Below are positions 15,653 to 22,194 of a stretch of DNA of 36,574 nucleotides, piece by piece; position 1 is the stretch's first letter, and every line of letters starts with the position of its first letter. Source of the DNA: Bradyrhizobium sp. 141 (GTDB taxonomy: Bacteria; Pseudomonadota; Alphaproteobacteria; Rhizobiales; Xanthobacteraceae); NCBI RefSeq assembly GCF_023074055.1, contig NZ_JADPKR010000041.1, positions 1-36,574 on the forward strand, read 5' to 3'. The notes below the pieces were generated by a model that ran no database searches, was not told where the DNA came from, and worked only from the letters and a program-made list of their open reading frames with translations. The position numbers and the translations under genes were made by a program.

Positions 15653-16810
15653 TCAGCTCGTTGCAATGCGGTTGCGCCCTTGCGCCTTGGCGGAATAGAG
15701 CGCGCGGTCGGCGCGCGCGAGAAACGTGTCGGCAGTATCGACGTCGCGCAGCGTCACGACGCCCGCAGAAATGGTCACGTGCATGCCCGGCGAGAATGCG
15801 CTCCAGTCGAGATCGGCGACGATACTGCGCAAGCGCTCGAGCATGCGCTGTGCGGCATCGCCCGACGTGTCCGGCAGCAGCAGCAGGAATTCCTCGCCGC
15901 CATAGCGGCCGAAGCTGTCGGCTGGGCGGATGTTGGCGAACATGGTGATCGCGAAGGTGCGCAGCACCTCGTCGCCGATGGGATGGCCGTGGGCGTCGTT
16001 GATGCGCTTGAACCAGTCGAGATCGATCAGCGCGATCGCGCAAGGCGTCGATGTCTGCCGCGACTTTTCGATCTCGACGTCGAGAAGGCGCATGATGCAG
16101 CGGCGGTTGTAGGAGCCGGTGAGTTCGTCGAGCTCGGCCAGTTCCTCGATGCGCTGATAGGCGGCCTTCAGTTCGATGCTGCGCCGGTACAGAATCTTGC
16201 GCAGGGTGGCGCCGAACAGCCCGAGGAAGGCGCACTGGCCGATCACCAGCACGAAGCACAGCATTGAGGCGGTTCGCTCCAGGCGGGTCGTAACCGGCAG
16301 TCCGATCGGCAGGTCCGAGCCCAGGAAGACCAAGCCAAGCCCACAGGTGGCAAGGCCCCAGGTGACCATCGCCTGGCTCGAAGTCATCCGCAGCGTGCCA
16401 AACGCGAAGATCAGAAACAGCACGGCGAGGAACGCGACCCCGACCGTCGGCACTGCGAGCAGAAACACCAGCTGCAGCGCCATATGCGCCGAGATCTGGA
16501 AGACGGTGAGATAATGATCCTGGAACCGGTCCCCGAAGCCGGCTTCCGACAGCACGGTGAAGGTGCCGATGACCAGGAGGCCGCCGAGCCAGAACAGCGA
16601 CGGGACGACCATCGAGACCGCCCCGCCATAGGCGTAGAGCAGCAGGACCGAGGCGCCCAGCGAGTAGCTCGCCACCTGGCCGATATACATCTGGCGGCGC
16701 TGGCGGACCCGGCGCGCCAGAACGTCGGGGGTCGCTGCCTCGGACGTGAGGACGAGATCCGCGACCTCAGCGGCATTCCTCTCGGGAAAGGACGTCGCGG
16801 CCGTGCTCAT
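15653..16810 (-). CDS. Membrane diguanylate cyclase (GGDEF protein)
   Basis: Makes the second messenger cyclic-di-GMP from two GTP. The 385 residues have a cytoplasmic N-terminus, about six transmembrane helices between residues 42 and 202 (a MASE-like sensor region of unknown ligand), a short helical linker (AAYQRIEELAELDELTGSYNRR) and a GGDEF domain to the end. The active-site motif is GGEEF (304-308), which is competent. An inhibitory-site RxxD (R295-D298) lies five residues before it, so product feedback inhibition is expected. DLDWFKRIND and the C-terminal ADRALYSAKAQGRN are standard GGDEF motifs. It lies divergent from the second ECF operon. Confidence 0.93.
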   Translation of the reverse strand: MSTAATSFPERNAAEVADLVLTSEAATPDVLARRVRQRRQMYIGQVASYSLGASVLLLYAYGGAVSMVVPSLFWLGGLLVIGTFTVLSEAGFGDRFQDHYLTVFQISAHMALQLVFLLAVPTVGVAFLAVLFLIFAFGTLRMTSSQAMVTWGLATCGLGLVFLGSDLPIGLPVTTRLERTASMLCFVLVIGQCAFLGLFGATLRKILYRRSIELKAAYQRIEELAELDELTGSYNRRCIMRLLDVEIEKSRQTSTPCAIALIDLDWFKRINDAHGHPIGDEVLRTFAITMFANIRPADSFGRYGGEEFLLLLPDTSGDAAQRMLERLRSIVADLDWSAFSPGMHVTISAGVVTLRDVDTADTFLARADRALYSAKAQGRNRIATS

Positions 16811-17263
16811 GGTCCCGCCAGTGGTGGATCTCAGCGTAAAAATCTACGTGGCAAGCCTTTAGGTTTGGTATCCTTGGAAACCGAATCCGAACCGTGCAGC
16901 ACGGAACAAGGTCATAGGCCAGCGGAAGAAATTTTACCGGTGATCAGGCATCCGTTTGCGGTCCAATCGAGCCAAAGGCCGGCTTGGCGAGACATATGTC
17001 GTGCAGGGCTGCTATGGAACCGGCTGCTATGGAACCGGATGAGGTCGGGCCGCCTGTGCCGGACAGGCATCCGCAGGGAAGTATCTCAGTATTATGTTAC
17101 CGATCTGGATGGTGGCGGCCGACGGCCGCGGGCGGGAAAAGAAAAATGCGTGTATGTGGGGTGGATCACACAGGCGCACGTATGACTGCGGTAGTTTGAA
17201 CAATTTTGCCCCCCGCGTCGAACCGTCCGCCGTATCGACCCGACCAACTTTGCGAGACGGCCT
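16811..17263. other. Intergenic region between diguanylate cyclase and second ECF operon
   Basis: I see no convincing gene in these 453 bases; short open frames have no coding character. The region must hold the divergent promoters of the GGDEF gene and the sigma operon. It contains a 15-bp tandem duplication (separate entry). A possible ECF-type promoter is TGAAC (17197-17201) with CGTC (17216-17219), but the 14-bp spacing is shorter than usual and I give it little weight. Confidence 0.6.
17007..17036. repeat. Perfect 15-bp tandem duplication
   Basis: GGCTGCTATGGAACC is repeated exactly, at 17007-17021 and 17022-17036, with no spacer. Each copy contains GGAAC, a common ECF -35 core on the plus strand. 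It lies about 230 bp upstream of the second ECF sigma gene. Confidence 0.8.
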
Positions 17264-17833
17264 TTGAGCGTGACACAGGCGGCTTCGGACGAGGTCCTCA
17301 TCGCCAGGATCGCTCAAGGTGACCGGCTCGCCATGCAGGTGCTGTACGGGCGGCACCATGTCAGGGTTTACAGGTTCGGTCTCAGGCTCGTGCGGGACGA
17401 GCAGGCGGCGGAAGACCTCATCAGCGAGGTGTTTCTAGACGTCTGGCGTCAAGCCGGGAAGTTCGAGGGCCGATCCGCCGTTTCCACCTGGCTGCTGGCA
17501 ATCACCCGATTCAAAGCCCTGTCTGCGCTCCGGCGCAGGAAGGATTTCGAACTGGACGAAGAGGCCGCCAACGCGATCGAGGATACGTCCGACGATCCGG
17601 AAACGGCGGTGCAGAAAAAGGATACCAGTGAGGCGTTGCGGGAGTGTCTGACGGGCCTCTCGCCCGACCATCGGGAAATCGTCGATCTCGTCTACTACCA
17701 CGAGAAGTCCGTGGAAGAGGTGGCCGAAATCGTCGGGATACCGGAGAACACCGTGAAGACGCGCTTGTTCTATGCGCGCAAGAAACTGGCCGAACTGCTG
17801 AAGGCAGCCGGCATTGAGCGAGGCTGGCCATGA
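17264..17833 (+). CDS. ECF sigma factor (RpoE-like)
   Basis: A 189-residue sigma-70 family factor. Region 2 (about residues 25-95) includes DEQAAEDLISEVFLDVWRQAGKF and STWLLAITRFKALSALRRRK. Region 4 (about 130-180) includes LSPDHREIVDLVYYHEKSVEEVAEIVGIPENTVKTRLFYARKKL split by the usual turn. This is RpoE-like and clearly different from the EcfF gene above. The start is a TTG at 17264 or a GTG at 17270; both follow the GAGACGG-like ribosome site. The stop overlaps the start of the anti-sigma gene (ATGA), so translation is coupled. Sigma, anti-sigma and subtilisin follow one another within 20 bp and form one operon. Confidence 0.9.
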   Translation: MSVTQAASDEVLIARIAQGDRLAMQVLYGRHHVRVYRFGLRLVRDEQAAEDLISEVFLDVWRQAGKFEGRSAVSTWLLAITRFKALSALRRRKDFELDEEAANAIEDTSDDPETAVQKKDTSEALRECLTGLSPDHREIVDLVYYHEKSVEEVAEIVGIPENTVKTRLFYARKKLAELLKAAGIERGWP

Positions 17834-18525
17834 TGGCTTTGAGCAAGAAGATGCTGGAGCAAGAGCCCAGTGAAATTGAACTGCTGCTGCCGTGGCACGC
17901 CGCCGGCACGCTGAACGCGCGCGATGCGCGCCGTGTCGAGGAAGCGCTGGCGCGCGATCCCGCGCTTGCCAAGCAATATGCCGCGATCCGCGGCGAGTAC
18001 GAAGAGACCATCCATCTCAACGAGAGCCTGGGTGCTCCGTCGACGCGTGCGATGCAGAAGCTGTTCGCCGCGATCGACGCCGAGCCGGCGCGGGCGAGCG
18101 GCTCGCTGCCGCTGTCGGCGCGCATCGCGACCTTCTTCGCGAGCCTGTCGCCGCGCACGCTGGCCTGGTCGGCGAGCTTCGGTGCCGTCGCGCTCATGCT
18201 GCAGGCCGGAATCATCGGCGCCGTGCTGATGAAGAATCAGCCGGCGACCTTCCAGACCGCTTCGCTCTCGACCAGCGCGCCGATCACGCGCGAGCTTGGC
18301 AGCACGGCTGCGCCGGCGCGCGCGCTGGTGCGCTTCACGCCCGAGGCGCGCATCGCCGATATCACCGGGCTGCTCGACAGCTACCACGCCTCGATCGTCG
18401 ATGGGGCCAAGGGCGGCATGTTCCGCCTCCAGTTCGACAAGGCCATGAGCCAGGACGAGCTCGCTTCGCTGCTCGGCAAGATGCAGCGCGAGAAGTTCGT
18501 CAACCTCGCCGTCGCGGCGCCCTAG
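17830..18525 (+). CDS. Anti-sigma factor with propeptide-like periplasmic domain
   Basis: A 231-residue, single-pass membrane protein. Residues 12-75 (IELLLPWHAAGTLNARDARRVEEAL) resemble the cytoplasmic anti-sigma domain, but the HxxxCxxC zinc ligands are absent. One transmembrane helix spans about 112-134 and a linker runs to about 163. Residues 165-231 give a clear beta-alpha-beta-beta-alpha-beta pattern: ALVRFT, RIADITGLLDSYH, ASIVDG, GMFRLQFD, SQDELASLLGKMQREKF, VNLAVA. That pattern matches subtilisin propeptides (I9 fold) and is like the propeptide of the protease encoded next. Family knowledge: propeptides bind and inhibit the protease. Inference: this domain may be the sensor or target of the protease. 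The start overlaps the sigma stop by ATGA. Confidence 0.82.
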   Translation: MMALSKKMLEQEPSEIELLLPWHAAGTLNARDARRVEEALARDPALAKQYAAIRGEYEETIHLNESLGAPSTRAMQKLFAAIDAEPARASGSLPLSARIATFFASLSPRTLAWSASFGAVALMLQAGIIGAVLMKNQPATFQTASLSTSAPITRELGSTAAPARALVRFTPEARIADITGLLDSYHASIVDGAKGGMFRLQFDKAMSQDELASLLGKMQREKFVNLAVAAP

Positions 18526-18541
18526 GCGCGCCGCTAAGCCG

Positions 18542-20257
18542 ATGACAGGCAAGTCCGAGAGCAGGGTGCGTGCCGGGGCCTACGCTTCATCGGTCGGCGC
18601 TGTGCTTCTGATCGCCGCCGGTCTCGGCGTCGAGGTTGCGCAGGCGCAGGCGATCATGCGCACGCCCACAATCAGCGTGCCCTCGCGCACGCCGACCATC
18701 TCTCCGAGCATCGCCCCGCGTATCACCCCCAGTGTTGCCGCCCGTGCGGTCAGTGTCGACCGTGGCCCGCGGACGATGGCGGCCATTCCCCACACCACGA
18801 CGTCGCGCATACGGCCGACGACGCCGGTGCTGCCCTATGCGCGCTATTCGCCGAGCCTGTATCCATCCTGCAGCGCACCCAATCGTGATGCTGACGGCGA
18901 GTGCACAGGGCAGCCGATCGCAGGCGGCCAGGGCACTGGAAAATCAGGCAAGAAAAGCGCCGGCAAGGGGCGTGGCAACAACACGCCGGTTGCGGTCACC
19001 TCGCGCAGCTTCGCCAACGAATTCGTCGCCGAGATCGATGGCGCGCTGTCGCCCGGCGATGCCGACGAGCTGGCCCGCCGGCACGGTCTGACGCGTGTCT
19101 CTTCGGAGAGCTTCCCGCTGATCGGGGCGACGTTCGGTCTGTTCCGCATCACCGATGGCCGGCCCACCGAGACGGTGCGGCGTGAATTCGCGGCCGACGC
19201 CAGCGTGCGTTCGGTCCAGCCGAACTTCCGCTATGTGCTCCAGGACCAGAAATCGGCGACGCCGAGCGAAGGCGATCCTGCGCAATATGCACTGACAAAA
19301 CTCCGCCTGCCGCAGGCGCACACGCTGGCGCATGGTGCCAACGTCACGGTTGCCGTGATCGACTCCGGCATCGACGTCAGGCATCCCGAGCTTGCCAATT
19401 CCGTCGCCGACAATTTCGATGCGCTCGGCAGCGCCGAGGGGCCGCACATCCACGGCACCGGCATCGCCGGCGCCATCGTAGCGCATGACCGGTTGATGGG
19501 CAGCGCGCCCGAGGCGCGCATCATCGCGATCCGTGCCTTCGGCGGCACCAACGGCGGCGCCGAGAGCTCCTCCTACATCATCCTGCGCTCGCTGAATTAC
19601 GCCGCCGAGCACGGCGCGCAGATCGTCAATATGAGCTTTGCCGGCCCAAAGGACGCGGTGATCGAGCGCGCCATCGCGGCGACCGCCGCGCGCGGCCTCG
19701 TGCTGATTGCGGCCGCCGGCAATGCCGGCGCCAAATCGCCGCCGCTCTATCCGGCCGCCAATCCCAACGTGATCGCGGTCAGCGCCACCGACCAGCAGGA
19801 CAGGCTGTTCACCGCGTCCAACCGTGGCAACTACATCGCCGTCGCGGCGCCCGGGGTCGACATCTTCCTGCCGGCGCCGGACGGCAAATACCAGATGACG
19901 TCGGGAACCTCGTTCTCGGCTGCCTATGTCTCCGGCGTCGCGGCGTTGCTGCTCGAGCGCAATTACGCCTTGAAGCCGGAGGCGCTGCGCATGACCCTGG
20001 CGAAGACCGCGCGCGATCTCGGCTCCCCCGGGCGTGACGAGCTTTTCGGCGACGGCCAGACCGATGCGTTCGCCGCGGTCATGGCTGTTCCCGCCAACAG
20101 TGCGACGCCGGTTGCGGCTGCGTCCGGTACAACAAAACGTGAAGATGCCGGAACGCGTCGCGACGGACCTGGCAGCCGCGCGATCGAACAACCCTCGCTG
20201 TCGAGTGCCGACGATAAATCCACGATTTCTCAGGCGGATAGGCCGGCGGCGCGATAG
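18542..20257 (+). CDS. S8 family serine peptidase (subtilisin-like), secreted
   Basis: A 571-residue secreted protease with signal peptide (about 1-37), a Thr/Pro/Ser-rich stretch (38-150), a propeptide-like region (about 157-233), a catalytic domain (about 245-515) and a low-complexity tail. The catalytic triad is intact: D274 in VAVIDSGID, H304 in HIHGTGIAG and S457 in SGTSFSAAYVSG, with the oxyanion asparagine N394 in AAGNAG. The active enzyme should work in the periplasm or outside the cell. The ATG lies 16 bp after the anti-sigma stop. The operon suggests that this protease is controlled by, or acts on, its sigma/anti-sigma pair. No obvious ribosome site precedes the ATG, so coupling is likely. 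Confidence 0.92.
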   Translation: MTGKSESRVRAGAYASSVGAVLLIAAGLGVEVAQAQAIMRTPTISVPSRTPTISPSIAPRITPSVAARAVSVDRGPRTMAAIPHTTTSRIRPTTPVLPYARYSPSLYPSCSAPNRDADGECTGQPIAGGQGTGKSGKKSAGKGRGNNTPVAVTSRSFANEFVAEIDGALSPGDADELARRHGLTRVSSESFPLIGATFGLFRITDGRPTETVRREFAADASVRSVQPNFRYVLQDQKSATPSEGDPAQYALTKLRLPQAHTLAHGANVTVAVIDSGIDVRHPELANSVADNFDALGSAEGPHIHGTGIAGAIVAHDRLMGSAPEARIIAIRAFGGTNGGAESSSYIILRSLNYAAEHGAQIVNMSFAGPKDAVIERAIAATAARGLVLIAAAGNAGAKSPPLYPAANPNVIAVSATDQQDRLFTASNRGNYIAVAAPGVDIFLPAPDGKYQMTSGTSFSAAYVSGVAALLLERNYALKPEALRMTLAKTARDLGSPGRDELFGDGQTDAFAAVMAVPANSATPVAAASGTTKREDAGTRRDGPGSRAIEQPSLSSADDKSTISQADRPAAR

Positions 20258-20340
20258 CGGCTGCGACAAAGATGCGCGCGGACCGAAGGTCAAAAAAGCA
20301 AACGCCGCATTGAACGTTCAGCCAAGTTGCCACGACCAAA

Positions 20341-20456
20341 TTATGTGGGAGCGGTCATCCCTCCCCATCAGTCATATTAGGCGCGAGCGCCCATCCACCC
20401 CAAGCGCCCATATGGCTCGACCCGTCCGGTTGTCCCCCCGGACGGGTCTTTTCTTT
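20341..20456 (+). ncRNA. Candidate small RNA with three hairpins
   Basis: Three stems are visible in succession. (1) ATGTGGGAG (20343-20351) can pair with CTCCCCAT (20361-20368), allowing one bulged base. (2) CATATTAGGCGC (20373-20384) can pair with GCGCCCATATG (20404-20414), mismatched only at TA/G. (3) The terminator stem GACCCGTCCGG/CCGGACGGGTC, followed by a T-rich run. Unpaired parts include C-rich runs (CCCTCCCC, CCACCCC) that could pair with ribosome binding sites. It starts 84 bp after the protease stop, so it is either an independent sRNA or a processed 3' end of that mRNA. I could not recognise a good promoter, and the 5' end is not fixed. Confidence 0.5.
20419..20456 (+). terminator. 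Intrinsic terminator after protease/sRNA
   Basis: A perfect 11-bp stem, GACCCGTCCGG (20419-20429) and CCGGACGGGTC (20438-20448), with an 8-base loop, followed by TTTTCTTTTC. This is the strongest intrinsic terminator in the window and ends transcription from the left. Confidence 0.85.
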
Positions 20457-20458
20457 TC

Positions 20459-20514
20459 AGAGCGTTTTCGAGCGCAGTGGGTACCGGTTCGCGCAAAAAA
20501 ACGCGTCAAAACAA
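20459..20514. repeat. Dispersed Rhizobiales intergenic repeat
   Basis: The stretch begins AGAGCGTTTTCGAGCG and contains GTACCGGTTCGCGC, ending in AACGCGTCAAAAC. The outer arms GCGTTTT (20462-20468) and AAAACGC (20498-20504) are inverted. I recognise it as a repeat found in many copies between genes of Bradyrhizobium and related genera. It begins right behind the terminator. Confidence 0.75.
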
Positions 20515-20805
20515 CAATCTAGGCGTCCGATTCTTTGAAGTCTCGCAAAGCGTTCAGCTTGCGGTTGAAAGATCGCGTCGGCGTCCATGGCTGTCGCTCG
20601 AGCAACACGGCGCAAGCCCGTTATGCTTGTGCGAAGCTTGACTCGAAAACACAGCAAATCTCCGCACGACTACGGTGATTGATGACGAATGCGGTGTCGT
20701 TGCTGGACAAGACAAAACTTTTCCACAAAATATTCATGTCGCGTCTAAATTGATTCGTGTGCGTTGCGTCTCCCGCGTCCGTGTTTTCCCCTGACGGGCT
20801 GGTTC

Positions 20806-21558
20806 ATGACACATCGCCAAGAGTCTGATTGCGCGTCCGTTCGCGCCGTTGCCGTTGGCCGCGACATCGCGGCACGCTGGTGCGCTCTCGCCGAGCAGCG
20901 GCTGCAACATCTGTCCGAAATGTTCGAGACCGGCCGCTGGCGCCGTTATCATTCCGAGATCGCATTCCTCGAAAACATCCAGGAAGCCAAGCGGGCCGTC
21001 CAGACCTGGCGCGCGCTTGCGACCGGCGGGGACGTCGCCGAGGCGGCTGCGAGCGTGACGCCCGCATTCGGCTGGTCGCCGGCGACGATGCCCCGCGTGT
21101 TTCCGCGCGAGCAGGCGCAGACCGTGCAGCCGAAGGCCGTCCACATCGCCCCCGAGACCGCCGTGCCGGTCAGGTTCGATCCGAAGCCGGACGTTCTGGC
21201 GGAGATCACCGAAGCCCCGATCGCGCCGTTCGCCACGCCTGCACCGCTCGCGGCGCCTGCCGCGATGGCCTCGTTCACCGCGCCTGCCGAGATGCCACCG
21301 CTGAGGGCTCCCGCAACGAGGGCACCGCTCACCGCACCTGCCGTAAGGTCACCGCTCGCCCCGCCCGCCACGATGGCGCCGCTCACCGCGCCTGTTGTGA
21401 GGCCGCCGGGCGCCGCGCCCGCTGCAATGGCAGCGCTCCTGCCGCAGTTCGCCCCGCCCGCTGCCGAAATCGTCGCAGCCCCCGACCGCGTCGTCGAATT
21501 CACCCTCAGCCTGGACGGCCTGGAAGCCAAGTACCCGCTGCTCAGGAACGCGTTCTAA
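20806..21558 (+). CDS. TIGR03809-like protein with Pro/Ala-rich repeat region
   Basis: A 250-residue protein. The N-terminal ~65 residues are charged and helical (RWCALAEQRLQHLSEMFETG, then RWRRYHSEIAFLENIQEAKRAVQTW), which I recognise from the Rhizobiales family TIGR03809. Residues about 125-215 form a Pro/Ala-rich low-complexity region of imperfect tandem units (variants of APLTAPAV and APATMAPL). The C-terminus is DRVVEFTLSLDGLEAKYPLLRNAF. No signal peptide is seen. From memory, TIGR03809 proteins often lie near TIGR03808 proteins, and one is at 22195-23565 here, which supports both assignments. The ATG at 20806 is preferred over an upstream TTG at 20764. Function unknown. Confidence 0.72.
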   Translation: MTHRQESDCASVRAVAVGRDIAARWCALAEQRLQHLSEMFETGRWRRYHSEIAFLENIQEAKRAVQTWRALATGGDVAEAAASVTPAFGWSPATMPRVFPREQAQTVQPKAVHIAPETAVPVRFDPKPDVLAEITEAPIAPFATPAPLAAPAAMASFTAPAEMPPLRAPATRAPLTAPAVRSPLAPPATMAPLTAPVVRPPGAAPAAMAALLPQFAPPAAEIVAAPDRVVEFTLSLDGLEAKYPLLRNAF

Positions 21559-21601
21559 GGAGGTGGGCGAGGGCAGAAGAGAGGCTGCCACTCCTCTGGT
21601 T

Positions 21602-21675
21602 CCGTCATCCTGAGGCGCGAGTGATGGGGCGCGTCGCGCCCCATCGGGAGCCTCGAAGGATGCACGGCCCGTCTG
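21602..21675 (+). repeat. Palindromic repeat, copy A (direct-repeat partner of 22111-22184)
   Basis: A 74-bp element beginning CCGTCATCCTGAGGCGCGAG and ending CCTCGAAGGATGCACGGCCC plus GTCTG. Its core is a perfect hairpin with GATGGGGCGC / GCGCCCCATC arms and a 3-base loop (21623-21645). It differs from the copy at 22111-22184 at a single base. The family is common in Bradyrhizobium. Confidence 0.88.
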
Positions 21676-21689
21676 CCGCCAGACCGCGC

Positions 21690-22007
21690 TTACTTCTTCG
21701 ACCTCGGCATTCCCCCGCGTCGCCGTGCAGACTGGCTCACGGCCTCCCAATCCGATCGAATGAGCGCTTCCTTCTTGGCGCGGCTCCCTCCCTTGAGCTG
21801 CCGCTCGGCGGGAATGCCGTCAGTAATCCGATCGAAATATTCGGACCAGACCAGGACGACAGGCCGCCTCGAATAGGTATATCCGGGATAAGCACCGGCA
21901 TTGTGCTCATCGACGCGCTTTGACGAGTCCTCGCCGGTCGCGCTTCCAATGTAAAACGAGCCATCCGCGCATCGCAGCATGTAGGACATAGATGCCCACA
22001 ACATCAT
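21690..22007 (-). CDS. GIY-YIG nuclease superfamily protein
   Basis: A small single-domain GIY-YIG protein of about 105 residues. The core is SYMLRCADGSFYIGSAT (the GIY and YIG strands), then SSKRVDEHNAGAYPGYTYSRRPVVLVWSEYF, and the conserved glutamate of the helix AERQLKGGSRAKKEALI that binds the catalytic metal. The family (UPF0213/YhbQ type) includes DNA-repair-like nucleases; the actual role is unproven. The upstream repeat (22003-22066) supplies the sequence AAGGATGATG at the start, so the first ATG codons (22007, 22004) lie in the repeat. A third ATG at 21989 would be more typical of the family and gives 99 residues. It is flanked on both sides by near-identical direct repeats. Confidence 0.85.
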   Translation of the reverse strand: MMLWASMSYMLRCADGSFYIGSATGEDSSKRVDEHNAGAYPGYTYSRRPVVLVWSEYFDRITDGIPAERQLKGGSRAKKEALIRSDWEAVSQSARRRGGMPRSKK

Positions 22008-22066
22008 CCTTCGAGGCTCCCCACGTGGCGCGTTGCGCCACGTGTCTCGCACCTCAGGATGACGGC
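22003..22066 (-). repeat. Palindromic repeat, copy C (inverted, different stem)
   Basis: On the minus strand this copy has the same borders as copies A and B (CCGTCATCCTGAGGTGCGAG and GGGAGCCTCGAAGGATG) but its hairpin stem is CACGTGGCGC / GCGCCACGTG with a 3-base loop (22022-22044). The geometry is the same and the sequence differs, so the stem has changed in a compensatory way. It overlaps the start of the GIY-YIG gene. Confidence 0.85.
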
Positions 22067-22110
22067 GGTGTTTGGGTTGTCAAGTTTTGATGCGACAACC
22101 TCAGGGTATC

Positions 22111-22184
22111 CCGTCATCCTGAGGCGCGAGTGATGGGGCGCGTCGCGCCCCATCGGGAGCCTCGAAGGATGAACGGCCCGTCTG
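22111..22184 (+). repeat. Palindromic repeat, copy B (direct repeat of copy A)
   Basis: Seventy-three of 74 bases match 21602-21675 in the same orientation; the only difference is GATGAACGG against GATGCACGG. The two copies bracket the GIY-YIG gene and the inverted copy, 509 bp apart. Confidence 0.88.
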
Positions 22185-22194
22185 TCAGCCAAGT

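Larger units (their letters stand above)
20258..20805. other. Intergenic region holding sRNA candidate, terminator and repeat
   Basis: These 548 bases have no convincing protein gene. They contain a structured candidate RNA with a strong intrinsic terminator (20341-20456), a dispersed repeat (20459-20514), and about 290 further bases that hold the upstream region of the Pro/Ala-rich gene. I saw nothing else I can name there. Confidence 0.7.

Noticed and set aside
16984..17199. A 71-codon plus-strand frame before the second ECF sigma gene
   Set aside because: No coding character, and it contains the 15-bp tandem duplication, which would give a simple residue repeat (AAMEP).
17197..17219. Possible ECF promoter TGAAC-N14-CGTC for the second sigma operon
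   Set aside because: The spacer is shorter than typical ECF promoters; I mention it only within the intergenic entry.
20457..20657. A 66-codon minus-strand open frame in the gap after the protease operon
   Set aside because: It runs through the dispersed repeat and has no ribosome site or family resemblance.
21602..22184. The direct repeats as ends of an insertion sequence or CRISPR-like array
   Set aside because: No transposase, no target-site duplication visible and no regular spacers; the elements are palindromic REP-like units.
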